Assembly (NCBI RefSeq): GCF_014196795.1
Contig: NZ_JACIEJ010000005.1
Coordinates: 310,001 to 374,000, forward strand
Direction of reading: 5' to 3'
From: Sagittula marina
GTDB lineage: Bacteria > Pseudomonadota > Alphaproteobacteria > Rhodobacterales > Rhodobacteraceae
DNA length: 64,000 nucleotides
In this document: positions 1 through 8,306 of the stretch, piece after piece
How positions within the stretch are numbered: position 1 is the stretch's first letter
Layout: the number at the start of each line of letters is the position of its first letter
The notes under the pieces: generated by a model
Told to the model about the DNA's origin: nothing
The model's input: only the letters and a program-made list of their open reading frames with translations
Database searches by the model: none
Program-made: the position numbers and the translations under genes

Positions 1-1
1 G

Positions 2-712
2 GACAACCCCGGATCGGTCATGTCCTGCATCAGCCAGGCGCGGCAGAATGCGCGGATGGTGCGGACCGGACTGACCACAGAAGTCTGGGAAGCCACCAAC
101 GCCGCCTACATGGTCGCCAAGGATTCGCTGGCGCGCAAGGTGCCGGACCGCGACATGCCAAAGGTGCTGCGCATGCTGCGGCAGCGGGCGGGTATGGTGC
201 GCGGGGCCACGCACGGCACCATGTTGCGCAACGATGTGTATGACTTCGCCCGGATCGGGACATTCCTTGAGCGGGCCGACAACACGGCGCGGATCATTGA
301 TGTGAAGTACTACGTGCTTTTGCCGACTGTGGCCTCTGTCGGGTCGTCCATCGACAACGTGCAATGGGAAATCCTGCTGCGGTCTGTGTCTGGCCGGGGC
401 GGGTTTCGCATGGCCTATGGCGCGCAGTTGGAGCCGAGGGGGATTGCGACATTCCTGACGCTGGACCGCCGGATGCCGCGCAGCCTCGCGTTCTGCACGT
501 CCAAGATCCTCGGCAATATGAACTATCTCGAATCCGACTACGGAGTTCGGCTGCAAAGCACCCAGATGGCCGAAGACCTGCAACAGCGTTTTATGCGCAT
601 GTCCATCGACGATGTGTTCGACTACGGTCTGCATGAATACATCCAGAAGGTGCTCGGCGATATCGCCGCCATCGGGCATCAAATTGAAATCGACTATCGA
701 TTCTATGAGTGA
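2..712 (+). CDS. Alpha-E domain protein (DUF403), 5' end outside window
   Basis: The frame is open from base 2 (D-N-P-G-S-V-M-S-C-I), so the methionine at base 20 is internal and the N-terminal third of a roughly 310-residue protein is missing. The helical, Arg-rich sequence with ARQNARMVR near the window edge and NYLESDYGVRLQS later is characteristic of alpha-E proteins. In established gene neighbourhoods these occur with a circularly permuted ATP-grasp enzyme, a transglutaminase and the proteasome relative Anbu, and are thought to act in a peptide synthesis or tagging system. The next two genes fit this. The stop overlaps the start of the following gene by 8 bases, indicating one operon. 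The biochemical role of alpha-E is unknown. Confidence 0.9.
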   Translation, partial: DNPGSVMSCISQARQNARMVRTGLTTEVWEATNAAYMVAKDSLARKVPDRDMPKVLRMLRQRAGMVRGATHGTMLRNDVYDFARIGTFLERADNTARIIDVKYYVLLPTVASVGSSIDNVQWEILLRSVSGRGGFRMAYGAQLEPRGIATFLTLDRRMPRSLAFCTSKILGNMNYLESDYGVRLQSTQMAEDLQQRFMRMSIDDVFDYGLHEYIQKVLGDIAAIGHQIEIDYRFYE

Positions 713-1538
713 TCCCATGCGCCTCAAAATATCTCACACCACGCGCTACAGCTTTGATGCGCCGGTTTCGTCTGGAATGCAGCAGCTGCGTCTGCGGCCT
801 CGGTCGCGTCGCGCGCAGGAGGTCACGGAGTGGAAAATGACGCTCGAAGGGGCGGTGCACGAGGTGTCTTACGAGGATCAGCACGGCAACTGCGTGGATC
901 TCATCACCTTTGAGCGCGACTGCACCGAACTGGCCGTGCATTGCGAGGGCGAGGTGGAGTTGAGCGAATCCAACGGCGTGATCGGGCGTCACACGGGGCC
1001 GGTGCCCTTGTGGCTGTACAAGCGCGTGACCGAGCGCACCAAGGCCGGGCCCGCGATCAAGGCGTTGCTGAAATCCGTCGATGCGGGCAACGAACTGGGC
1101 AGATGCCATGCGTTGATGCCAGCTATCGCCAAATCGGTCGTCTATGAGACCGGCAGCTCCGAGAGCGATTGGTCCGCCGAGGAGGCGCTGGCTGCCGGGC
1201 GAGGGGTGTGCCAGGATCATGCGCATGTGATGATCGCCTGCGCCCGCGAGGCCGGTCTGGCCGCACGCTACGTTTCCGGCTACCTGATGATGGATGACCG
1301 CACACAGCAGCAGGCCATGCACGCCTGGGCCGAGGTTCATGTGCCCGATCTTGGCTGGGTCGGCTTTGATCCTGCCAACGAAATGTGTCCGGATGAACGC
1401 TATGTGCGCGTGGCTGTGGGTCTGGATTATGCCGAGGCCGCGCCTGTCAACGGTCTGCGGTCCGGCGGCGATACGGAGACCCTGTCCGTCGCCATAGAGG
1501 TCGCCCGCCAGTCACAATCGCAAAGCCAATCCCAATAG
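705..1538 (+). CDS. Transglutaminase-like cysteine peptidase
   Basis: A 277-residue protein with the N-terminal bacterial transglutaminase domain (about 1-90, beginning MRLKISHTTRYSFDAPV) followed by a transglutaminase-like core. The catalytic triad is visible: Cys169 in GRGVCQDHAH, His206 in QAMHAWAE and Asp222 in GFDPAN. Such proteins are papain-fold peptidases or amidases, not classical cross-linkers. The ATG at 705 lies inside the end of the alpha-E gene and gives MSDPM; the ATG at 717 is a possible alternative. The C-terminus is a run of SQ repeats, low-complexity and probably disordered. Context says it works with alpha-E and Anbu. Confidence 0.92.
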   Translation: MSDPMRLKISHTTRYSFDAPVSSGMQQLRLRPRSRRAQEVTEWKMTLEGAVHEVSYEDQHGNCVDLITFERDCTELAVHCEGEVELSESNGVIGRHTGPVPLWLYKRVTERTKAGPAIKALLKSVDAGNELGRCHALMPAIAKSVVYETGSSESDWSAEEALAAGRGVCQDHAHVMIACAREAGLAARYVSGYLMMDDRTQQQAMHAWAEVHVPDLGWVGFDPANEMCPDERYVRVAVGLDYAEAAPVNGLRSGGDTETLSVAIEVARQSQSQSQSQ

Positions 1539-1690
1539 ACCGGGGGAGGGCGCGCGTCATGCGCCGTCCAGCCACGGTGCCACCATTTTATAAGAATGCA
1601 CCATGCCTGTGTTGAATTGCGACGATATCGCACTTGATTGCTGGCTCGACATGGTCCTAAACCCTTTCTGCTGAGCAGGAGTGGAGCAAA

Positions 1691-2428
1691 ATGACCTATT
1701 GCGTCGGAATGATGCTGAACCGCGGACTGGTGTTCATGTCAGACACCCGGACGAACGCGGGCCTCGACAACATCTCGACCTTTCGCAAGATGTCGATTTG
1801 GGAAGAGGAGGGGGAGCGCTGCATCACGTTGATGAGCGCTGGTAACCTCGCCACCACACAGGCCGTCGTGTCCGAATTGGATGAAAGGCTGAAGGCGCCT
1901 TCGGAGCGGGCTCCGTCTTTGCTGGCGGTGCCGTCGATGTTTCAGGCCGCGCGTCTTGTGGGGGAAACCCTGCGCGACGTGATCGACCGCCAGGCGAACT
2001 CTGGTCAGCGGGCCGACACTGCCTTCAACGCGACGCTTCTGCTGGGTGGTCAGATCGGGGATAATCCGCCGCGCCTTTTCCTGATATACCCCGAGGGCAA
2101 CTTTATCGAAGCCTCTGAAGATACGCCGTTCTTTCAGACGGGCGAGATCAAGTACGGCCGCCCGATCCTGGTGCGGGCCTATGACCCGGACATGTCTTTC
2201 GAGGAGGCAATGAAGTTGCTTCTTGTCAGCTTTGACTCCACGATCAAGGCAAACCTGACCGTGGGTATGCCTGTGGATTACCATTGCTACACGACTGACA
2301 GCCTGAAAACCGGCGTGGTCGGCCGCGTGGAGGGCGATGCGCCTTACTTTCAATCGATTTCACAGGGCTGGGGTCAGGCGCTTAAAGACACGCTCGACAG
2401 CTTGGCCCCGTTCAGCTTCGACGACTAA
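1691..2428 (+). CDS. Anbu-type proteasome-related Ntn hydrolase (COG3484)
   Basis: A 245-residue proteasome beta-like protein. The N-terminus MTYCVGM exposes Thr2 as the expected nucleophile after Met removal. It is followed by GLVFMSDTRTNAG and ISTFRKM, the strand and lysine region of this family, and by the SAGNLATTQAV segment. Anbu (ancestral beta subunit) is known to form open helical or ring-like assemblies and to be encoded with alpha-E, ATP-grasp and transglutaminase proteins, as here. A good ribosome site (AGGAGTGGAG) lies upstream. The 152-base gap from the transglutaminase gene permits its own promoter. Substrates are unknown. Confidence 0.9.
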   Translation: MTYCVGMMLNRGLVFMSDTRTNAGLDNISTFRKMSIWEEEGERCITLMSAGNLATTQAVVSELDERLKAPSERAPSLLAVPSMFQAARLVGETLRDVIDRQANSGQRADTAFNATLLLGGQIGDNPPRLFLIYPEGNFIEASEDTPFFQTGEIKYGRPILVRAYDPDMSFEEAMKLLLVSFDSTIKANLTVGMPVDYHCYTTDSLKTGVVGRVEGDAPYFQSISQGWGQALKDTLDSLAPFSFDD

Positions 2429-2440
2429 GCGGCGTTTCGG

Positions 2441-2477
2441 GCTTGGGATGTGCGGTCAGTACCGCGACACCCCAAGC
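2441..2477. terminator. Hairpin between converging genes
   Basis: GCTTGGG at 2441-2447 pairs with CCCAAGC at 2471-2477, and the inner arms TGCGGT and ACCGCG extend the stem around a CAGT loop. It sits just past the Anbu stop and before the end of the leftward cation transporter, so it could terminate both. No strong T-run follows, so the call is structural only. Confidence 0.4.
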
Positions 2478-2484
2478 GGGCTGC

Positions 2485-3375
2485 TTAATCGAGCACGACA
2501 ATTCCTTGGTGCTTTGACTTGTGCTCTGGCTCAACATGGATCGTAACGCGGCTTTCGGGCACGGCGTCGTGCATCGCTTGTTCGACGCGGTCGCAAATTT
2601 CGTGGGCGTCGAACACCGTCATCTCTCCCGGAACGACAAGGTGAAATTCGACGAAGGTCGCTGAGCCCGCGTGGCGGGTTCGCAGATCATGTGCCTCCAC
2701 CGCGCCGTCGGCATTTTCGGCGATGACCTCACGGATGCGGACCAGCTCGTTCTCCGGCACCGACTCGTCCAGCAAGCCACTCAGCGATGAGCTCATCACC
2801 CGCCAGCCGGACCACAGGATGTTCGCGGCAACCAGCATCGCCATCAGCGGATCGAGCAGCCACCAGCCGGTCATCAGTGCCAGAAGAACCCCCACTGCCA
2901 CCCCGGCAGAGGTCACGACATCGGTCCAAAGGTGTTTGCCATCCGCCACCAGCGCAGGCGACTTCAGCGCGCGCCCGCGACGCACCAGCACAAAGGCCCA
3001 CAGCCCGTTCAGCGCGGTGGCAAAGCCGTTGACCGCCAGCCCCTCAAGAGGGGCCTCCAATACGGTCGGGGCCTGCAGGCCCTCCCAAGCCTCGTTCAGA
3101 ATGAACAGCGCAGCGACGCAGATCATCACGCCTTCCAGCACGGCGCTGAAATATTCCGCCTTGTGATGGCCGAAGGGATGCTGCGAATCCGCCGGGATCG
3201 CAGCCACCTGCACAGCAACCAAAGCGGCAAAAGCCGTGCCGAGATTGACGGTGCTTTCCAGCGCGTCAGACAACAGCGCCACGGACCCGGTCAGCCACCA
3301 CGCCAGCGTCTTTAGCGCGAGCACCACAGCCCCAATGATCAGGCTGCCCACCGCAAGTTGCAATTTGGTGTTCAT
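2485..3375 (-). CDS. Cation diffusion facilitator family transporter
   Basis: A 296-residue inner-membrane protein with about six hydrophobic segments in the first 200 residues and a soluble ferredoxin-like C-terminal domain. Family signatures are present: SDALEST in TM2, HPFGHHKAEYFSA between TM2 and TM3, and DGKHLWTD in TM5, where His and Asp four apart match the transport-site pair of zinc/iron exporters such as FieF. The C-terminal tail is His-rich (HVEPEHKSKHQ). It probably exports Zn, Fe or similar divalent metals by proton antiport. Start chosen at MNTKLQ because GAGGG lies upstream; MNEGS at 3390 is an alternative. Confidence 0.88.
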   Translation of the reverse strand: MNTKLQLAVGSLIIGAVVLALKTLAWWLTGSVALLSDALESTVNLGTAFAALVAVQVAAIPADSQHPFGHHKAEYFSAVLEGVMICVAALFILNEAWEGLQAPTVLEAPLEGLAVNGFATALNGLWAFVLVRRGRALKSPALVADGKHLWTDVVTSAGVAVGVLLALMTGWWLLDPLMAMLVAANILWSGWRVMSSSLSGLLDESVPENELVRIREVIAENADGAVEAHDLRTRHAGSATFVEFHLVVPGEMTVFDAHEICDRVEQAMHDAVPESRVTIHVEPEHKSKHQGIVVLD

Positions 3376-3610
3376 GCTGCCCTCATTCATCCGTGGCTTC
3401 CCGATACAGTCGGTGATCAAGGGGCTCAACCCGGTCTGTCCGATTGGGTGTACTTTGTTGCGGCGAGCATCTCAAAGGCTGGCCGCCTCTAAAGGTTTAA
3501 TCAAAACGGTTCGCGCGCAATGAGCCTTTGAAATGCTTGAGACGCGGATACGGTCGATCCTCCGGCATTGCGGTCCTGACCTTCGCACCCGTGCGTATGG
3601 CCCCGTGTCG

Positions 3611-4492
3611 TCAAGGCGTGATCAGGGTAACGCCCGGCATCCGCCCGATTTTCTCGAGATCTTCCTCGTACAGTTCGGTCAGCATATCCACATAGACAGC
3701 ATCCCAACCGGGCAGGTCCACGGACTCTTCGATCTCCTCGTCCTTGGCATATTTGTCGAGGAATGCAGCCATAACCTTGCGCTTCTGTCGCTCGTTGATG
3801 TCCGGGTTCTCAGCTATGAAGGCGCGGAAGCGTCGCATCCCTTCTCGGTCGATAATCTTGCTGAACACGTCAAAGGCCCCAGCGATGCGTCGCGTGATAT
3901 CGATTCCGGCCATTTCGCGGATGATCTGGCCCCAGATCAGCGGCGTGTCCTCGTTGCACCAGAGAGTGATGGGCACATGCGGCAACCGATCACGTATCCG
4001 GTGCACAAGGCTGGACCACCGCATCTGCATCGGGTCCACGCCGTTCATGAAGCTCTCGAACGTTGCGTGGGGCGTGGCCGCAAAGGTCGCCGGCAAAAAG
4101 GTCGCGGGATCCCGCAAACCCATGTAAATCTCCAACTCGTCACGGGCGAAAATGTGCGAAAAGGTTTCCAGCCTCTGCTCAGCCCAGCGATAAAGAACCT
4201 GATTTTGGAACGCCAGTTTCGGCACCGAAAAGAAATTCTCGTTGGACAGAACAAGACGATCAATTTTGCTCGGGTCTTCGCTCAGGATGGCATCCAGCAG
4301 AACCTCGCGGACGTCGTCTGCCGGTACGGATCCCTTGAGCTTGGAAATCGAGTCTGCCAGCAAGTTCCGATAGTTGGATGGTCCCGGAATTGCCACACCC
4401 TCGTGGCGCCATGCTTCGGCGTTGCGCAGCAAGCACTTGAGAATCTGATCCTCATCGGTGCAATGCACGCCTGTATGAAGGATTACCTGCAT
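3611..4492 (-). CDS. Conserved hypothetical protein, roseobacter type
   Basis: A 293-residue soluble protein beginning MQVILHTGVHCTDEDQILKCLL. The opening strand and HTG motif recall the start of sulfotransferase-like P-loop proteins, but no complete 5'-phosphosulfate loop (SGTS/T type) is visible, so I do not assign that function. Other features are a Trp-rich middle (LYRWAEQRLETFSHIF) and the segment LPHVPITLWCNEDTPLIWGQIIREMAG. There is no signal peptide or membrane span. It is transcribed alone, convergent or divergent to its neighbours. Codon use looks like that of the surrounding host genes, so it is a real gene of unknown role. Confidence 0.75.
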   Translation of the reverse strand: MQVILHTGVHCTDEDQILKCLLRNAEAWRHEGVAIPGPSNYRNLLADSISKLKGSVPADDVREVLLDAILSEDPSKIDRLVLSNENFFSVPKLAFQNQVLYRWAEQRLETFSHIFARDELEIYMGLRDPATFLPATFAATPHATFESFMNGVDPMQMRWSSLVHRIRDRLPHVPITLWCNEDTPLIWGQIIREMAGIDITRRIAGAFDVFSKIIDREGMRRFRAFIAENPDINERQKRKVMAAFLDKYAKDEEIEESVDLPGWDAVYVDMLTELYEEDLEKIGRMPGVTLITP

Positions 4493-4579
4493 CTGAACTG
4501 ATTTCTTAGGGTTTTAGTTGGACAGAGGCACCACTATAGGCTTTTTCTGCGAAAGCGAAACCGCAGAAAGGGACCGCGC

Positions 4580-6226
4580 ATGGCAATGATTGAAACAGGC
4601 CGACGCAACTTTCGTCTACCCAGTCGCTGGTCCGTGGGGGCCGCGTTGATCGCGCTGGTGGTTGTGGCGCCGATCATCGCCGTGTTTGGCATCGCTCTCT
4701 TCCCGAAAGAAAACATCTGGCCGCATCTGATTTCCACCACATTGCCGCGCTATCTGATGACGACGGCCAAGCTGATGTTAGGGGTCGGTATTCTGGCGGC
4801 GATTGTGGGAACCGGTGCCGCGTGGCTTGTGGCCCGCTATGATTTCCCCGGACGGCGCTGGCTGGAGTGGCTCTTGCTGCTTCCTTTGGGCATTCCGGCC
4901 TATGTCGGGGCCTACGCGCTTGTGGATTTTCTCGAATATGCCGGGCCGGTGCAAACCACGTTGCGGAGGATGTTCGGGTGGACCAATGCGCAGGATTACT
5001 GGTTCCCGGAGATTCGGTCCCTGGGGGCTGCGATCCTCGTGCTCGCGGCGGCATTGTTCCCCTATGTCTATCTGCTGGCACGGAATGCGTTTCGAGAGCA
5101 ATCAGCCAGTTCCGATGAGGTCGCGCGCTCGCTGGGCGCAGGTCCCTTTGCCCGGTTTTGGCGTGTGGGTTTGCCCCTCGCGCGGCCTGCCATCGCGGCC
5201 GGCGTCGCCATCGTGATGATGGAAAGCATTAATGATTTCGGGACAGTTGACTACTTCGCTGTGCAAACGCTGACCACGGGCATTTTCTCGGTCTGGTTGG
5301 AGGCCAATAATGCCGGAGGGGCGGCGCAGATTGCCTCGGTTGTCTTGCTCTTGGTTGTCTTGCTGGTCACTTTGGAAAAGCTCTCGCGACGACGGATGCG
5401 GTTCTTCAACCTCTCGACACGTTATCGACCGGTGGCGCGTCGTCCGTTGCGCGGTGGTTTTGGCTGGCTGGCCACAGTGGCCTGCACTTTGCCGCTTTTG
5501 CTCGGGTTCTTTCTGCCCTGCGGCGTGATCCTGTCCCACGCGATCGATAACGCCGAGAATTGGCTTGATTCGGAATTGTGGCGGGCTGGGCTCAACACAC
5601 TGGTCGTTTGTGGGACGGCGGCCGTCATCACCGTGGCGGCTGGGGTCTTCCTCGTTTACGGAGTTCGGCTGTCGGGGCAAAAGCTGCCCCGTCTGCTTTT
5701 GCCGGTTACTACGATCGGTTACGCGGCTCCGGGCGCGGTTCTTGGCGTTGGAATCCTGATCCCGCTGGCGGCTATCGACAACACCGTCGCCGATGCGATC
5801 TGGAGCACGACGGGTTGGGACCCGGGCTTGGTCATGACGGGCACGGCTTTCGCCTTGATTCTGGCTTATTGCGTCCGATTCTTTGCGATAGCTCAGGGGG
5901 CTGCGGACGCGGCCATGGGGCGCGTTTCGCCGAATTTGCCGCTGGCCGCGCGGTCTCTGGGGCGAAATCAGAGCCAAGTCCTGACGTCGGTTTACTATCC
6001 GTTGATGCGCGCCTCCGTGGCGTCGGCTCTGCTGCTGGTCTTTGTCGATTGCGTCAAGGAGCTGCCGGCCACCCTTTTGCTGCGCCCGTTCAACTATGAA
6101 ACACTGGCAACGCGCGTTCACGAACAGGCGTCTTTGGAAAACCTTGGCGGCGCGGCTCCGGCGGCCATTTTGGTGATCCTCTTCGGTCTTTTGGCGGTCG
6201 GTTTTCTGGCCCGCGCAAATCGTTGA
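4580..6226 (+). CDS. Iron(III)-type ABC transporter permease (FbpB/SfuB-like)
   Basis: A 548-residue membrane protein made of two fused binding-protein-dependent permease domains, about 12 spans in total. Each half has an EAA loop for docking the ATPase: ARSLGAGPFARFWRVGLP in the first half and ARSLGRNQSQVLTSVYYPL in the second. This duplicated layout is typical of ferric-iron uptake permeases (FbpB, SfuB, HitB). The periplasmic binding protein and ATPase genes are not adjacent in this window. AAAGGGA seven bases before ATG 4580 supports the start; ATG 4586 is an alternative. The metal specificity is inferred from the family. Confidence 0.88.
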   Translation: MAMIETGRRNFRLPSRWSVGAALIALVVVAPIIAVFGIALFPKENIWPHLISTTLPRYLMTTAKLMLGVGILAAIVGTGAAWLVARYDFPGRRWLEWLLLLPLGIPAYVGAYALVDFLEYAGPVQTTLRRMFGWTNAQDYWFPEIRSLGAAILVLAAALFPYVYLLARNAFREQSASSDEVARSLGAGPFARFWRVGLPLARPAIAAGVAIVMMESINDFGTVDYFAVQTLTTGIFSVWLEANNAGGAAQIASVVLLLVVLLVTLEKLSRRRMRFFNLSTRYRPVARRPLRGGFGWLATVACTLPLLLGFFLPCGVILSHAIDNAENWLDSELWRAGLNTLVVCGTAAVITVAAGVFLVYGVRLSGQKLPRLLLPVTTIGYAAPGAVLGVGILIPLAAIDNTVADAIWSTTGWDPGLVMTGTAFALILAYCVRFFAIAQGAADAAMGRVSPNLPLAARSLGRNQSQVLTSVYYPLMRASVASALLLVFVDCVKELPATLLLRPFNYETLATRVHEQASLENLGGAAPAAILVILFGLLAVGFLARANR

Positions 6227-6273
6227 AATTCACCCTTTTCAAGAGAGATAAACTTGGCTAAACGGTGCGGCGT

Positions 6274-6349
6274 GCCCCTATAGCTCAGCTGGTAGAGCAA
6301 CTGATTTGTAATCAGTAGGTCCGCGGTTCGAGTCCGTGTGGGGGCACCA
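6274..6349 (+). tRNA. tRNA-Thr (UGU anticodon), prophage integration target
   Basis: A complete 76-nt cloverleaf with encoded CCA. The acceptor stem GCCCCTA pairs with TGGGGGC, the D arm is GCTCAGCTGGTAGAGC, the anticodon stem ACTGA/TCAGT encloses TTTGTAA with anticodon TGT, and the T arm GGTTCGAGTCC is standard. The 3' end forms part of the 19-bp attL core, so the tRNA stays functional after integration. Confidence 0.98.
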
Positions 6350-6351
6350 TT
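6333..6351. repeat. attL core, 19-bp direct repeat
   Basis: TCCGTGTGGGGGCACCATT covers the 3' part of the tRNA-Thr T arm and acceptor end plus two bases. It is repeated exactly at 45426-45444, 39,093 bp away, next to the opposite end of the phage gene set. The integrase gene begins its leftward reading immediately to the right. Confidence 0.95.
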
Positions 6352-6392
6352 AATCCAATAATGCGCTGATATTATTGAGTATTTCGGGCCAA

Positions 6393-6422
6393 GTGCCCCA
6401 CGAAATAACTGCCGTGGGGCAC
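6393..6422. repeat. Inverted GTGGGGCAC pair, candidate integrase arm sites
   Basis: GTGCCCCACG (6393-6402) and CGTGGGGCAC (6413-6422) form a perfect inverted repeat with a 10-base loop just inside attL. The 9-mer GTGGGGCAC recurs twice near attR (45321 and 45376). No T-run follows, which argues against a simple terminator. They may be arm-type binding sites for the integrase; this is inference. Confidence 0.5.
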
Positions 6423-6426
6423 TCGC

Positions 6427-7515
6427 TTACCAATCGAACTCAGAAAGTGCCGTCAAAGCCTGCTCAGCCAGCAGTCGACGTTGGGCGGATTGCGTGTAGA
6501 TTCGCGTCGTTTGCACCTCGGTGTGCGAGAGGACCGCGCCGATCTGCTGGTCGTTGATACCGGCCTCGGCCAACAGCGTCGCCATTCCCTTTCGGACGCC
6601 GTGCGAGGAGCGATCTTTCAGTCCGGCGGCATCGCACCACCGACGAACTCTTGTTCGCAGTGTCTCAACGTTTTTGAACGGCTGGCCACGCTCCGAAAGA
6701 AGGTAGGTCGAGCCGACGACAGGCATGGTCTTGATCGCGCGCAGGAGTGGGGGGAGAACGGGCATAGATACCGGCGCGCTTCCCTTTTTACCCGGTTGCC
6801 ATTCCAGCCAAACCGCGCCGTTGTGCGAAACCTCATGCTGACGGCCAAGCAAGCACAGGTCTCCGATGCGGGCGCCGGTGAACATCGCCAGCGTCAGCCA
6901 GAGGAAAGGCATGGTCCCTGGCTGATGCGTTTTGGCAAACTGTCGCATGTCTGCCGCGCTCCATGGTGTCGCGCCGCCCTTGCTCTTGTGGATCTTGCGG
7001 ATACCGTCAGCCGGGTTTGCGTCGAGGTCTCCCGCCTCCACTGCGAAGCGATACATGGCCTTTGCGGCCTTCATCATGTTGTCAGCCTCTGCGGGCGTGT
7101 CTGCGCGCGCGTTGCGCACGCGGATCAGGGCGGGCTGGGGCAGGTCGAGGTGCAGATCGCCGTATCGGTCTCCGTCGCCGTCGAGGTGGTCGCATAGCCG
7201 GGTCAACAGGCTGCGCCGCTGCTTGAGTGTCGATGGGCTGGCGTTGCCGCCCTTCACCATTCTGGCAAGGTGGTCGAGGTACTTCTCGCGTAGCCAGTCG
7301 AGGGAATGGCGCGGCGCTTTCGGCTTCGAGGCTTCTCCGTGCCATTTCTCGCCAGCGCGGGCGGCACGGTAATGTTCTAGGAAGTCGGGATGATCCGGAC
7401 CCACCGGGACCGTTGTTTTCTTACGCTTGTCCCCCTGCTTGCGCACGACATGGCGCACGCTGCCGGAAGGCAGAGTCTCACTATACCAGCCGGGAAAAGG
7501 GTTGTGAGGAGTCAT
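6427..7515 (-). CDS. int: Phage tyrosine integrase
   Basis: A 362-residue site-specific recombinase. The N-terminal part (about 1-60) is a short arm-binding-like region, 70-165 is a SAM-like core-binding domain, and 180-350 is the catalytic domain. The catalytic set is visible: Arg216 in TGARIGDL, a Lys in PGKKGSAPVS, His305 and Arg308 in HGVRKG, His331 in LSHTEV and the nucleophile Tyr340 in TRIYTQS. It lies beside attL in tRNA-Thr and therefore drives integration there. Its start overlaps the end of the small upstream gene by 4 bases (ATGA), so it is the last gene of a leftward operon. The protein appears full length and intact. Confidence 0.97.
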   Translation of the reverse strand: MTPHNPFPGWYSETLPSGSVRHVVRKQGDKRKKTTVPVGPDHPDFLEHYRAARAGEKWHGEASKPKAPRHSLDWLREKYLDHLARMVKGGNASPSTLKQRRSLLTRLCDHLDGDGDRYGDLHLDLPQPALIRVRNARADTPAEADNMMKAAKAMYRFAVEAGDLDANPADGIRKIHKSKGGATPWSAADMRQFAKTHQPGTMPFLWLTLAMFTGARIGDLCLLGRQHEVSHNGAVWLEWQPGKKGSAPVSMPVLPPLLRAIKTMPVVGSTYLLSERGQPFKNVETLRTRVRRWCDAAGLKDRSSHGVRKGMATLLAEAGINDQQIGAVLSHTEVQTTRIYTQSAQRRLLAEQALTALSEFDW

Positions 7516-7700
7516 TTTTCACCATAGCGCTTCGGGCCAGCTTGGCGTTTGTTGCCAGCTTCGTCTATGCCGTAATCGAACCGGACGCCATCGGGGCCCA
7601 CGGAAACAATACGTGCAGCCGGGTTGATCTGCTTGACCGCTTCCCATGCGTCTTTGATTTGCGTGGGCGTTGGCATCGATGGAGCGGAGGGCCTGGCCAT
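7512..7700 (-). CDS. Small phage protein upstream of integrase
   Basis: A 62-residue basic protein beginning MARPSAPSMPTPTQIKDAWEAVKQINPAARIVSVGPDGVRFDYG. It is translationally coupled to int by an ATGA overlap. Position and size would fit an excisionase or directionality factor, but I see no convincing winged-helix or MerR-type motif, so the function is open. The N-terminus is Pro/Ser-rich and the rest looks like a small alpha/beta fold. Confidence 0.65.
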   Translation of the reverse strand: MARPSAPSMPTPTQIKDAWEAVKQINPAARIVSVGPDGVRFDYGIDEAGNKRQAGPKRYGEK

Positions 7701-7748
7701 CTCAAACCTCTTTCGGTGCTGGCGTGGCGAGAAGTGCGCTTGTTGCCG

Positions 7749-8306
7749 TCATGTCAGTCTCCCATGTGCTCGGGGCCCGTCGCTGTGGCGAGCGTCGAAG
7801 AGATACCAAGCGCAATCTGTGGTGCCGTCTTGGGTGGTGTCAGGTATCCAGCGGAGCCTGCCCACGGCCACAATGTGCTGGCACATCGGCAGGAACGGTG
7901 CCGCCTGTTTGGTCATCCACCAATCCGCATCGAACAGAAGCCAAGTCGGCCGCATGGAGGCGAAGTGGGTGATCATCCGATGAAGGATCGATCTGGACCA
8001 AGGCGTGTTGCTGATGATGTGCGTGGCGCCGGTGCTGTCCAGGTCTTCGCGGGTCACGGTCAAGGCGTCGACGCGAAAGACTCGCTCGTCGCCCGGCGTG
8101 ATGTCTGATGCTACTACGCAGCGTGGGCCCATGGCCTCGATCTGCGCGGCGAGGTCATAGGCACCGGCGCATGGTTCCCAGAACACAATGGCCGGACTGA
8201 TGAAGTGTCTCAGAGGTGGCGTGGCGCGCTGATCGAAGGTCAAGTAGCGGTCCTGAGGGATGCGGGCGCGGGGCTTCATGCCGCTGGTGCGGGTCCGTTT
8301 GCTCAT
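7749..8306 (-). CDS. Putative phage SAM-dependent methyltransferase
   Basis: A 185-residue protein. FWEPCAGAYDLAA at 43-54 resembles the AdoMet-binding motif I of class I methyltransferases (E-P-x-x-G). ASDIT at 67-71 would be motif II. ISNTPWSR at 98-105 is placed like the catalytic N/D-P-P-Y/W motif IV of adenine-N6 methylases, but with Thr in the second position. It may methylate phage DNA, perhaps to evade restriction. The start at 8306 overlaps the stop of the upstream methyltransferase-like gene (ATGA), so the two are coupled. Target base and activity are inferred. Confidence 0.65.
   Translation of the reverse strand: MSKRTRTSGMKPRARIPQDRYLTFDQRATPPLRHFISPAIVFWEPCAGAYDLAAQIEAMGPRCVVASDITPGDERVFRVDALTVTREDLDSTGATHIISNTPWSRSILHRMITHFASMRPTWLLFDADWWMTKQAAPFLPMCQHIVAVGRLRWIPDTTQDGTTDCAWYLFDARHSDGPRAHGRLT

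Noticed and set aside
5102-6121. 339-codon minus-strand frame opposite the ABC permease
   Set aside because: The plus strand encodes a clear permease with both EAA loops, and the antisense product is Gln/Arg-rich low-complexity sequence.
6393-6422. Rho-independent terminator for int
   Set aside because: The inverted repeat is perfect but no T-run follows on the minus strand, and the same 9-mer recurs near attR, so binding sites are more likely.
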